Part shown: piece after piece, positions 50,913 to 60,295 of the stretch
Position numbering within the stretch: position 1 is the stretch's first letter
Layout of the letters: each line of letters opens with the position of its first letter
Assembly (NCBI RefSeq): GCF_000227115.2
Contig: NC_016484.1
Coordinates: 930,001 to 994,000 of the forward strand
Direction: 5' to 3'
DNA length: 64,000 nt
Source of the DNA: Naumovozyma dairenensis CBS 421
Lineage: Eukaryota > Ascomycota > Saccharomycetes > Saccharomycetales > Saccharomycetaceae
The notes under the pieces: model-generated
Told to the model about the DNA's origin: nothing
What the model saw: only the letters and a program-made list of their open reading frames with translations
Databases searched by the model: none
Program-made: the position numbers and the translations under genes

Positions 50913-51364
50913 ATTAACAAACCCTAATATCTTCCTGATAGAAGAGATTACAGACAGACTATTTTTATAAAACTGCATTTATTAGGTTGGCTAGAGATAG
51001 CGTCAGATGTGTCAGGACATACTTAACTGTTCAATATCATCTAAAATATATGGAAATTGACGCCCAGCTGTCACTTTTTACTTTTGTGTCTCAAATTTGG
51101 AAAATAAACAAAAAAGTTTAACAATGAGGATCGTGAAATACGGTAATGAAAATTTTTTCAAAGTGAAAAATAAAGCAGACCAAGAAGAGAGCTTGACACC
51201 TCTTCCCACGATTAAGGCTATCTCCATGTACTGAGGAGTCTTGGATATATATTTCTTGTCAATTGCTTTTAGTTGTTATGTATTCTTGGTAGCTTGCGTT
51301 TATTTGAAGATTTTTGGTACGATAATATATCTGTCTAATATATAAAGAAAGAAACGAAGAAGAA
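50913..51364. other. RTC4-GIS2 spacer
   Basis: A 452-base spacer containing the RTC4 3' region and GIS2 promoter. Poly-A/T tracts near 51150 and a TATATATTT at about 51246 could serve GIS2. No gene is seen. Confidence 0.4.
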
Positions 51365-51841
51365 ATGTCCCAAAGAGCTTGTTACGTCTGTGGTAAAATC
51401 GGCCATTTAGCTGAAGATTGTGATTCTGAAAAATTATGTTACAACTGTAACCAACCAGGTCACGTCCAATCTGAATGTCCTCAACCAAGAACTGTTGAAC
51501 ACAAACAATGTTACAACTGTGGTGAAACCGGTCACGTCAGAAGTGAATGTACCGTCCAACGTTGTTACAATTGTAACCAAACTGGTCACATTTCTAAGGA
51601 TTGTCCTGAACCAAAGAAACCTTACAACAGCAACAACAGACGTGGTGGTAACTCCAGAGTCTCTTGTTACAAGTGTGGTGGTCCAAATCACATGGCTAAG
51701 GACTGTACTGAATCTGATCCTAAGTGTTACAACTGTGGTAACACCGGTCATTTATCAAGAGATTGTCCAGAAGGTCCAAGGGAAAAGACTTGTTACAAAT
51801 GTAACGAAACAGGTCACATCTCAAGAGATTGTCCAAACTAA
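51365..51841 (+). CDS. GIS2: CCHC zinc-knuckle RNA-binding protein Gis2
   Basis: Yeast homologue of human CNBP, a translational regulator that binds G-rich mRNA and associates with polysomes and stress granules. The 158-residue protein consists of seven CCHC zinc knuckles of the C-x2-C-x4-H-x4-C type (CYVCGKIGHLAEDC, CYNCNQPGHVQSEC and so on). A basic Asn/Arg-Gly linker (about 83-98) sits between the fourth and fifth. Seven knuckles is the number in S. cerevisiae Gis2. Codon use is strongly biased (TGT, AAC, GGT), as in highly expressed yeast genes. It is convergent with FOL1. Confidence 0.97.
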   Translation: MSQRACYVCGKIGHLAEDCDSEKLCYNCNQPGHVQSECPQPRTVEHKQCYNCGETGHVRSECTVQRCYNCNQTGHISKDCPEPKKPYNSNNRRGGNSRVSCYKCGGPNHMAKDCTESDPKCYNCGNTGHLSRDCPEGPREKTCYKCNETGHISRDCPN

Positions 51842-52072
51842 ATTGTCCTAAATTCTTAATTCTAGATTTTTGACATATTATCAACTTTGTCTACCCTTTA
51901 TTCCAATTCATAATAACCCAAAATAAAATAAAATAAAAATAAAATTCACCTATTGTTCTATACTTAGCTTTATTATCTTCTTTAATGATGTATCTATATG
52001 TAATGTGGTTTATGTAGTTTTCAAAAAAAAATTACAAATTTTTTAAAAAGATATGATATTTGATTTTTAAAA

Positions 52073-54523
52073 TTATATTTTTCTATAAAGAGTATCCGCT
52101 AATTTAATTGTCTTGGAACAATCTTTAATATCATGCACTCTAACGATATTTGTACCAAATCCAACACATGAAGCTACAATTGATCCAGTGGCGAAATCTC
52201 TGGCTACTGGGTCTTCATCTTTTGTAATTTTGCCTATAAATTTCTTCCTTGATGGACCCAATAATATTGGGATATTTTTAAAATTGGCAAAAACTGTTTC
52301 TTTATCACCGTCTTCTGAACATGAATAATTCTTCAATATTGGTATATCTCTTATGATTTGTAAATTTTGATTTGAATCCTTGGCAAACCCGATACCTGGA
52401 TCCAGAATAATTTGCCAACGACGGATTCCATTTGCAATAGCAAGTTTATAGCGTTGACTTAATTCTCTACCAATAACCTTCATGAATTGAGCTTCTGGAA
52501 TATCACATTCTTTACCATTGATATATTCAATTAAATTCATGCCACCTTCATTATCGGTGGTTGTATTTGTATATTTATTCATCTTATTCATGTTTGAGAT
52601 ATCACCCCTTATATGTGATAATACATATGATACTCTTGGATTTGCTGCTATAACTTTAAACATTCCATCATCAAACAATCCACCAGATATATCATTGACT
52701 ATATCAACGCCAGCTTCAATAGATTGTCTAGCAACTTCTGCTCTATATGTATCTATTGATAAGATAATTTTCTCTTGAGGTAATTCATTGCATGATCTAA
52801 TTGCCTTGATGACTGGGATTGTTCTCTTCAATTCTTCCTCTAATGTAGCCTGAATAGATCCAGGACGAGTGGAACATCCACCAATATCGATAATTATAGA
52901 TTCATGTAATTGAAAGACTTGAACACACATCTCCTTAACAAAATTTATTTCTTTGATAGTTGTTGTAGAGAAATGTTCACCACCATCAGAAAATGAATCT
53001 GGCGTTACATTTAAGATACCCATTAAATAAGTTGGTGATACAGTTTCACGATATGGTTGATTCGTCATCTTGTTTATCTTATTAATTGATTTGAATTTTA
53101 AAAATCTAGGTTGTGAGTTCATGTTGGGTAATGGAATGACCTTCCACAATGAATCTTCATCATTTTCATTTGCGTAAAGTTGATCCAAATGGTTCCAAAT
53201 TGGTTCTGCTGTAATTGGATGAATGTGGTCTGGTGAAATTAATTCACATAATGGTTCCAAAACAAAAGATCTTTCTAACATCCGTGGATGAGGGATAACT
53301 AGGTTAGGTTCATTGATTGTAATATGTTCATTGGATGAATTCAAATATAATATTATATCTAAATCAATGCACCTTGGTCCATTATCAAAATGTTTCACTC
53401 TTTTCAACTCATCATATTCAATCTCTTTGCAAATTGATAATAATTCCTGAGGTAGATATTTTGTTTTGATTTGAATACAACCATTCATGAAGGGATCTTG
53501 ATCTTTAAAGTACATTGGCTCACTTTCAAATAATGATGACGTTTGAGTAATTTTTATCTTAGGATCATTAGATAATATAGTTATAGCAGATTCAATATAT
53601 TGTAATTTATCACCAATATTTGATCCAAATGCTAAATATGCTGTGTTCCACGTATTAGGGATCAATGTTTTCATTGAATCATTTTCTACAGGTAAATCAA
53701 AAGAAGAATCGGTACTTTTAATTTGATCAATTGCATTAAGTGTAATATATTGCTTGGCATTCAATTCCTTTAAAGTTCTCGTGCAACTGACTCCAACGCC
53801 GTCAGTATCCATGATTGCACTATGTTTGATTACTTCCACAAGAATTGGTAAATTCAAGTCTAAAATATTTTGATAGTATTGTTCTTGAGAAATCAATTTA
53901 CTTACTGATTCCACTAAGGCTTCCACAGTTTTAAAGTTTGAATTTTCCACATATTTCACTACATTGTTAATTATTGAAGCATATGGAACATCCTCTCTAT
54001 TAGTAGTTAACCAGGGCAATATAATATTTAGTGAAATTTTTTGCTTTTGTAATCTTTCGAAGGTGAAAACGCCAATCAATGTAAATAATTCCAAATTTCG
54101 GATATGTAATAGATCATATTGTTTTGGAATCATATCCTTTGGGGAACTAATTTTAATATCCTTTTCATAAGAAATATCGTTTGTTCGTAAATGTGTATTT
54201 AATGCTTGCACAGTGATTTTCAAATCCTTGATACCTGGATAAGTATTACATAAAGTGGAAGTAATTGAATTAGTTAGAGTACAAAGATTAACCCAATCAA
54301 GTTTCTTTTTAATCAAATTCCGAACGTCACGACATATCGTTGCATAATTTAATGAATAATTTAGATCATCAGTTGTTGAACTTTTTTGGAAGTCTGTCCC
54401 CAGTTTCAAAGAAATGAGACATGTTTGAGGTTGGTGTCTACCCCAAGCATCTGAACCGATGGTGGTTGATATATTAAGATTCTTTATATTTATGAGATCT
54501 GCCATTGTAGAGAACTTCCTCAT
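52073..54523 (-). CDS. FOL1: Trifunctional folate synthesis enzyme (DHNA, HPPK, DHPS)
   Basis: Multifunctional enzyme that makes dihydropteroate. Two dihydroneopterin aldolase-like domains occupy about 1-270 (GVFTFERLQKQKISLNIILP and TVEALVESVSK). HPPK follows at about 292-470 (AYLAFGSNIGDKLQYIE, EPMYFKDQDPFMNG, RCIDLDIILY). Dihydropteroate synthase spans about 495-816 (MGILNVTPDSFSDGGEHF, DIGGCSTRPGS, DPGIGFAKD, GPSRKKFIGKI). The 816-residue length matches the ~824 of S. cerevisiae. The first ATG gives a short basic leader, MRKFSTMADL; an internal ATG at residue 7 is also possible. DHPS is the sulfonamide target in fungi. Confidence 0.97.
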   Translation of the reverse strand: MRKFSTMADLINIKNLNISTTIGSDAWGRHQPQTCLISLKLGTDFQKSSTTDDLNYSLNYATICRDVRNLIKKKLDWVNLCTLTNSITSTLCNTYPGIKDLKITVQALNTHLRTNDISYEKDIKISSPKDMIPKQYDLLHIRNLELFTLIGVFTFERLQKQKISLNIILPWLTTNREDVPYASIINNVVKYVENSNFKTVEALVESVSKLISQEQYYQNILDLNLPILVEVIKHSAIMDTDGVGVSCTRTLKELNAKQYITLNAIDQIKSTDSSFDLPVENDSMKTLIPNTWNTAYLAFGSNIGDKLQYIESAITILSNDPKIKITQTSSLFESEPMYFKDQDPFMNGCIQIKTKYLPQELLSICKEIEYDELKRVKHFDNGPRCIDLDIILYLNSSNEHITINEPNLVIPHPRMLERSFVLEPLCELISPDHIHPITAEPIWNHLDQLYANENDEDSLWKVIPLPNMNSQPRFLKFKSINKINKMTNQPYRETVSPTYLMGILNVTPDSFSDGGEHFSTTTIKEINFVKEMCVQVFQLHESIIIDIGGCSTRPGSIQATLEEELKRTIPVIKAIRSCNELPQEKIILSIDTYRAEVARQSIEAGVDIVNDISGGLFDDGMFKVIAANPRVSYVLSHIRGDISNMNKMNKYTNTTTDNEGGMNLIEYINGKECDIPEAQFMKVIGRELSQRYKLAIANGIRRWQIILDPGIGFAKDSNQNLQIIRDIPILKNYSCSEDGDKETVFANFKNIPILLGPSRKKFIGKITKDEDPVARDFATGSIVASCVGFGTNIVRVHDIKDCSKTIKLADTLYRKI

Positions 54524-55292
54524 GCCTTTTATTAATCTTTTTTTTGTTTGTCCTTAGGTTGTTGGGAAATCTTTGTCAGAGCTCGATATCCAGGTATACG
54601 CTTTGATGGTTTTAAATAAGAAAACCGTATCCTTATCCTACTTCCTTGTTAGCTTGAAGAATTGTGGATTGCAAAGAAATGTGTCACTGAGTCTACTCTA
54701 CGTTTATACGTCTGTATTACACAGTTTGTACTTTTCTTTTGAAGTCATCGAATTTTTTGGGGAACTTTTTTTTTCTTCAAAAGTTTTTCAAAACTTTGCC
54801 CTAAGGGCTTATACACTTATTTTCTCTAATAACCCTATGTTTGAATAATTGAGCCCTGCAAAAGTCCGTGGAAGCATGTAAGCACAAAAGTTCCGCGGGA
54901 AAGTAAAAATTTCCGAAACCAAACAAAAACAAAGAATTGAAATACGAATAGGAATAGGTTTACTATCGATAAAGATATATGCAAGGTAAATCATTTATTA
55001 ATATAGTAAAACTACAAGAACATAATGTCCAAAAACTTATGATATAGACAAAGCATACATACATAGAGTATAACAAAATATTTTAGGACTGGTTTTTTAA
55101 TATAGAACTATAGTAGTTTTCTAAATTTTCAGTCAGAACTATAATTCTTCGCCTCGATACGAACTTCTTAATATTGGACATTGTATTTGCTAGTCATTTA
55201 ATTATCATTCTCAGGCCTCTCACTATTCTTTTATCCAACTCAATTAACAGTTTTTCTAAATATTACACCCCGAACCATACGAATATATACAA
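54524..55292. promoter_or_regulatory. FOL1/SIP3 divergent promoter region
   Basis: A 769-base divergent spacer, AT-rich, with poly-T tracts near 54538 and 54767. No well-known regulatory word stands out and no credible gene is seen; the 91-residue frame at 54573 looks like a chance ORF. Confidence 0.4.
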
Positions 55293-58200
55293 ATGAATAG
55301 CAGAGACGATATTCCGAGCGGTGAAACTACTACCAAGAAACAACTACGAATGATTTCAGTAGCGTTTAAGGATGCCTCTTTAGACTCTCCATCATTCAGA
55401 GCATCTGTCAATTTCTTTCAAACAAGAGTGGAATTATTTGAAGATTGGTTACAGAAGACTACAGATTTCTATGACCATAAATATAAAGCATCTTTTGAAG
55501 ATTTCCAAAGAGCCAAAGAAACTGTATTATCACAATTATTACCGTCCCCTACCATGCTAAGTAACGGTTCCGTAAGTAACCAAACATTTACTCCTACAAT
55601 AATAGATGGATTTATCAAAGATTATACAGAAGTTTCCAACAGATTATTACGATTCATACTAAATGAAGATATAGGGCATTCTACATACCTTACTGAATTA
55701 CTTTCCAATGCCATTGAACCATATAGAAACACAAGAACAAACTTTGAATATTATCAAACAAAATATGATACATTACTAGCAGCATATCAATCAATTAAAG
55801 TTTCCAATGCAAACGTGGATCCAAATTCAATTAAAAATGACGTCATGCAATTGTTTGAATTACACAAGAGTTACCTTGCTGCATCATTAGACTTAATCAG
55901 TGCCATTTCAGTATTACAGTTAAGTTTCGATAAGTTTCTATTAGATGCTACCACCAGTTTGAAAGAAAACACCATGTTCTCATTCAAAGAATCAGGTCAA
56001 AGTCTTGATTTGGCACCTTCTATGAATGAATATTTAAATGATTATTCCATATGGGTTAGTAATTCCATTGAAGGCGCTAAAGCTTTAGAATTTGATATTC
56101 AAAACGCAAGGAAACAAATATTCAACTATACTATTAAGAGAATTACTCCATCTGATAATATTGACGATTATAATATTAGAAGTATTAGATCTTCAGATTT
56201 GATTAATATACGAACGTTAAAATTGCCTCAAACATCACCTGAAAAATCTGGTTGGTTGTTCATGAAAACAATGGTGGGGAAACCAAGTAGAACAGTATGG
56301 GTTAGACGATGGTGTTTCTTAACTAATTCCATATTTGGATTATTTTTATTATCTCCATCGAAAACTTACGTGGAGGAAACTGATAAATTCGGTGTCTTAT
56401 TGACTAATGTAAGATATGATCCTGATGAAGATAGGAAGTTTTGTTTTGAAGTTAGGATCTTGGGGAATAAAGCTACTGAGGGACCCAATATTCCTAAGGA
56501 TATATCTTTAGTCTTCCAAGCGGAAAGTTTAATCGAATTAAAATCTTGGTTAGTTGCATTTGAATCTTCGAAAAAATACGCATTCTCATTGAATCCAAAT
56601 TATTTTCAACATGAAATTGCATTTAAAAGATTTTCACCAAAATATTTTGAATTCGCATCAAGTACAACAACAACTATTGATCAATTAATTACCACATTTG
56701 ATCATGATACTAAATCATTAACTGAATATTTAGATTATTCATTTTCAGAATATGAAGTCCTATCGTTAACAAATATGAAATTATTTCAATTTCAAATGGT
56801 GATGACGCCAATTTGTACTAAGATGACACAATTAGCAATTCTTTCCAATTTCTTCACAAAGGGTAGTTGGTTCCCCACAGCAATTCTTGCCAATATTTGG
56901 GGGACCACCAATTGGAGCGATTATTCATTATTAACAGGGTTGCTTTCTCCTAATTTGACAAATCATGTTGATAAATCATCGAAAACGAAACCATTGATCT
57001 TAACTAAATCACATAAATTATTATCTACAATGAATTCACTTACTTATCCCTCTTATTATCCAAATGATTTGAAAATAACAGATCTTCAATTTAAAAATTT
57101 ATTTTACTTAATTGATCAAAGATTAATTAATCATGAAAATGAATTTGTACTTTACAAGTTTGATACATTTTGGTGCCCAAATAAGAAACAAAAATTTTCA
57201 TCGACATGTTTCGTCACCATTGATAACTTGTATTATTATATGAATTCAATGGGATTTATTTGTTTAAATAGGTTAAGTATTGATGATATTGTTTCCGTCG
57301 AAGTTGATAAATCTACTAAAGATAATTTGAAAATGTATGATGTTAATGGATTAGAACTAAAATCAAGAATATTATTCACCGATCGTAGAATCATTGTAAC
57401 TAAATTCCAATATCTTTTAGAAAATAGAGTATCCAAGACTAAACAAAGTTTGGAAACTATTTTGAAGAAGTTTGCCTCTATTGATAAAGAATTTCAAGAA
57501 AAGAAACAAATGGAGAAAATTGCGTTAGAAAGAGGTAAATTCAGCGTTAAATCTTCAATCACTGGAGCTATCGCTGATACTACTACTACTAATACTACTA
57601 CTACAAATAATAATAATGGCGTTGCTGTGCTTGAGCCATTCAATAAAAACAAACTTGAATTACAAACTAGTTTTTGGAATATTGATACATCTACCTCAGA
57701 CTTAATCAAAAGAATTAAGCAAATAGAAACAGAATATTCTATTACTTATAAACATGAATATGCAATCCCATCCAAAGGTTTATTACATATTTTATTTGGT
57801 GATAGATCTGAAGCATTTCCTCGTTGTTTATTTTTAGCACATAAGACGAGTAATAAAAATGTTAATTGGAATTGGAAAGAGGAAAAAGTTACTGAAGATA
57901 CTACACAACTGGTTCGTTCCATTCAATTTGAAGTTAACAAAACAAGCAGTTTCATAAGGAACAGGACTCATACACGTCGTCCAGAAATAGAATTATTAAC
58001 TTTGAAGCAAAGAGTTATTAAGATGATTGATAATAAATATTATGAAATTGATAATGATCCATTATATGTTAAAGTACCATTTTGTCATGTTTTAAAGATT
58101 AGTGCCAAATATATTATTACGAACAATGCTGATGCTGATGAAAAATCTAAAGGGATGGAATTCACTAAGGGGTCATTATTACATTTATTTTATAAGATTG

Positions 58201-59117
58201 AATTTATTAATTCTACTACAGGTGAACCAATTGTTAAAGTCAATCCGTTTGAAAAATTACAAATTAGTTTCGCTTTAAGATTCCTTAATAGTGAGTATCT
58301 TTCAATTAGGAAAGTGATTAGGTATTACTTAGAAAGAATTGGGAGACATGGTAAAGTTCTTAAATCCATTAGAATTTGTGGGTTAATTGGTGTTTCCAAA
58401 GGAAATGAAGAAGATTCGAAAGCTAACAATGACCCTTCTACCACTATCGCTTCAACAAGGAAAACGAAAGGTTATGATGTTATATATCCATTCTCGACAA
58501 TATTAAACATTTTTATAATGTTTTCTATTTATCGTATTACCAATGTTGTATTTGTATTTGGAAGATTAGCCATTACCATAGTACTCAATATTGGTAATAC
58601 GATCAAAAATTTGAATAGAACCTTAGTGTTTGGATTACTAGTATCAGTATTGTATAATATGTTCCTTTCTGGTAAGACAGTGAAGACATATTGGTCAGTG
58701 AAGAGGGTTGAAGATTCATTTGAGAAATTTATGGAAGGTGCACAAAAGGGTACGATGCAAAGGGCGATCTCAATAAAGGATCTCGATCTATTAACGAATA
58801 ATTTAGTATCAGAAAATGATAATTATGCATTTCAAAAATACAATGAAAGAAGTCTAGAGAAGGATTCACAATATAGACAAACTAGACAAGAAATTGCCAT
58901 TAGAAGGAATGAATTGTTAGTTGAGTTAAGGATTTTGCAAAATATGGAAAGGGAAGTTGTACAAGGAGATTACAGAAAGTTTTTAATACAAGAGATTGAT
59001 AATTGTCGTGTTGTTAAGAGTGAAATGGAGGATGTTTGGAGTAAGGACACTAAATTACAAGGATATTGCAAAAGTTGCAGCAACGAACTGGAAAGACTAA
59101 GTACTTTATTATTATAA
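55293..59117 (+). CDS. SIP3: Sterol-transfer family protein Sip3/Lam3
   Basis: Member of the yeast Lam (LTC/Ysp) family of ER-anchored proteins at membrane contact sites. The 1274-residue protein has an N-terminal BAR-like helical region (about 20-275) and a PH domain starting at about 319 (GWLFMKTMVGK, VRRWCFLTN, KFCFEVRI). A central region with GRAM-like features follows, then a poly-Thr/Asn linker (about 758-775) and a StART-like/VASt region (about 820-1010). Hydrophobic membrane segments lie at about 1067-1130 (LNIFIMFSIYRITNVVFVFG; FGLLVSVLYNMFLSG), then a cytosolic coiled tail. The domain order matches Sip3 (about 1229 residues). Synteny with YNL257C supports the name over its duplicate YSP1. 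Confidence 0.92.
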   Translation: MNSRDDIPSGETTTKKQLRMISVAFKDASLDSPSFRASVNFFQTRVELFEDWLQKTTDFYDHKYKASFEDFQRAKETVLSQLLPSPTMLSNGSVSNQTFTPTIIDGFIKDYTEVSNRLLRFILNEDIGHSTYLTELLSNAIEPYRNTRTNFEYYQTKYDTLLAAYQSIKVSNANVDPNSIKNDVMQLFELHKSYLAASLDLISAISVLQLSFDKFLLDATTSLKENTMFSFKESGQSLDLAPSMNEYLNDYSIWVSNSIEGAKALEFDIQNARKQIFNYTIKRITPSDNIDDYNIRSIRSSDLINIRTLKLPQTSPEKSGWLFMKTMVGKPSRTVWVRRWCFLTNSIFGLFLLSPSKTYVEETDKFGVLLTNVRYDPDEDRKFCFEVRILGNKATEGPNIPKDISLVFQAESLIELKSWLVAFESSKKYAFSLNPNYFQHEIAFKRFSPKYFEFASSTTTTIDQLITTFDHDTKSLTEYLDYSFSEYEVLSLTNMKLFQFQMVMTPICTKMTQLAILSNFFTKGSWFPTAILANIWGTTNWSDYSLLTGLLSPNLTNHVDKSSKTKPLILTKSHKLLSTMNSLTYPSYYPNDLKITDLQFKNLFYLIDQRLINHENEFVLYKFDTFWCPNKKQKFSSTCFVTIDNLYYYMNSMGFICLNRLSIDDIVSVEVDKSTKDNLKMYDVNGLELKSRILFTDRRIIVTKFQYLLENRVSKTKQSLETILKKFASIDKEFQEKKQMEKIALERGKFSVKSSITGAIADTTTTNTTTTNNNNGVAVLEPFNKNKLELQTSFWNIDTSTSDLIKRIKQIETEYSITYKHEYAIPSKGLLHILFGDRSEAFPRCLFLAHKTSNKNVNWNWKEEKVTEDTTQLVRSIQFEVNKTSSFIRNRTHTRRPEIELLTLKQRVIKMIDNKYYEIDNDPLYVKVPFCHVLKISAKYIITNNADADEKSKGMEFTKGSLLHLFYKIEFINSTTGEPIVKVNPFEKLQISFALRFLNSEYLSIRKVIRYYLERIGRHGKVLKSIRICGLIGVSKGNEEDSKANNDPSTTIASTRKTKGYDVIYPFSTILNIFIMFSIYRITNVVFVFGRLAITIVLNIGNTIKNLNRTLVFGLLVSVLYNMFLSGKTVKTYWSVKRVEDSFEKFMEGAQKGTMQRAISIKDLDLLTNNLVSENDNYAFQKYNERSLEKDSQYRQTRQEIAIRRNELLVELRILQNMEREVVQGDYRKFLIQEIDNCRVVKSEMEDVWSKDTKLQGYCKSCSNELERLSTLLL

Positions 59118-59403
59118 TTTCATAGCATAGAGCAAAGAAAAAACAACAACGTTGTATTCTATGTAAATATATTTTTGCGTGAGACATCATGGAACTCTAA
59201 TATTTTGGGTATTTTCGGTATTGAACTGTCGTGAAGCATCCTTCTTCTTTCGATTATCTGCGTAACCCTAACTAATATTTTCTTGTAAGAAAAGTTTTTT
59301 CACTTTTTCACTGTATTTATGTTTCCGGCGCGCAGTGGCAAAAAAAAGATTCCTCCACTTTTCTTTGTGTATAAAAGGGCCAGATGTTTTACTGAACTGA
59401 TTT

Positions 59404-59428
59404 GATTAATTGATTGATTGATTGATTA
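59404..59428. repeat. GATT tetranucleotide tract
   Basis: Five consecutive TTGA/GATT units with one imperfect, upstream of the inverted repeat. Confidence 0.8.
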
Positions 59429-59502
59429 AAAGTTCTATTTGACGTCTATTAAGTTATATATTTCGAAGAAAGAATCAGCAAATAACCAGCTAACTACAAC
59501 AA

Positions 59503-59621
59503 CCAGTTGAATGCCGCTTATGTTCTATGCAAGAAGGATGAAAGTGTTTTAATGACATTCATTAATATTAGAGTAAGCTTACTCTAAGCACGTTTACTTT
59601 TCTTGCATAGCATTCAACTGG
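59503..59621. repeat. Nested inverted repeat with a 20-bp central palindrome
   Basis: Outer arms: CCAGTTGAATG (59503-59513) plus CTATGCAAGAA (59525-59535) on the left. Both pair perfectly with the continuous right arm TTCTTGCATAG CATTCAACTGG (59600-59621). The left arm carries an extra 11 bases (59514-59524), which would bulge. Near the centre, TTAGAGTAAG/CTTACTCTAA is a perfect 20-bp palindrome (59568-59587). Weaker complementarity (TACAACA / TGTTGTA) extends outside the arms. If transcribed it would form a long hairpin with an inner stem. No ORF or known RNA family was recognised. Confidence 0.85.
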
Positions 59622-60295
59622 CATTGTGTGTTGTATATATAAATCAATCTCACAATACATTTTGTTATATGATGACAACCTTCTCAGCTCACTCAGATTT
59701 TAAATGATCGATAACTTATCCTATCCAACATTCATCAAATAGCCTGACTAAACAAAAAAATGTGGAATTGATTGTCTTAGTACGTAGTGTAGTGTGTATT
59801 TCTATCGTTATGATCCAAAATTTTCTTTTCATTCTTGACTTGTTTATCAATGATACATTCTAACTTTAGGTGACAATTGTATAATAATCATTATTCCCGG
59901 ATCAACTTGAATAATACATAGGGAATACGCCCTCTATCCAGGAAAACAAACTGATGTAATCAAAGATCAGAGATACGTCGTGAAAGGTACTAATCCATCA
60001 CGAATAGAAGCACATAATATGTTACCATAATTCAAATATTAAGTAAGACTGTCCATCCGTCTTGTTTCGATATAGAAGTGTAATTTGTATTCTATTCCTC
60101 CATGCAATCTCGAGTCACGTGTAGCATAAAATAGATATAAAATCGATATAATGGTATTTCAATATGTCAAAAAGGTAGTTGAAGATGACAACTAAGTAAC
60201 AAATGATAGCTGTCACCGCTCTTGGAAATAAATCCACAATAATCAGGCTTTGCCATATACCGTGTTAAATATACTATATTCTCACTTATTTACAC

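Larger units (their letters stand above)
59118..60295. other. SIP3-DSL1 spacer with nested inverted repeat
   Basis: A 1.18-kb spacer, larger than needed for a simple promoter. A TTGA/GATT tetranucleotide tract occurs at 59404-59428, and a nested inverted repeat (listed separately) at 59503-59621. Otherwise it is AT-rich with no ORF; a CGGCGCGC word lies near 59327. Confidence 0.45.
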
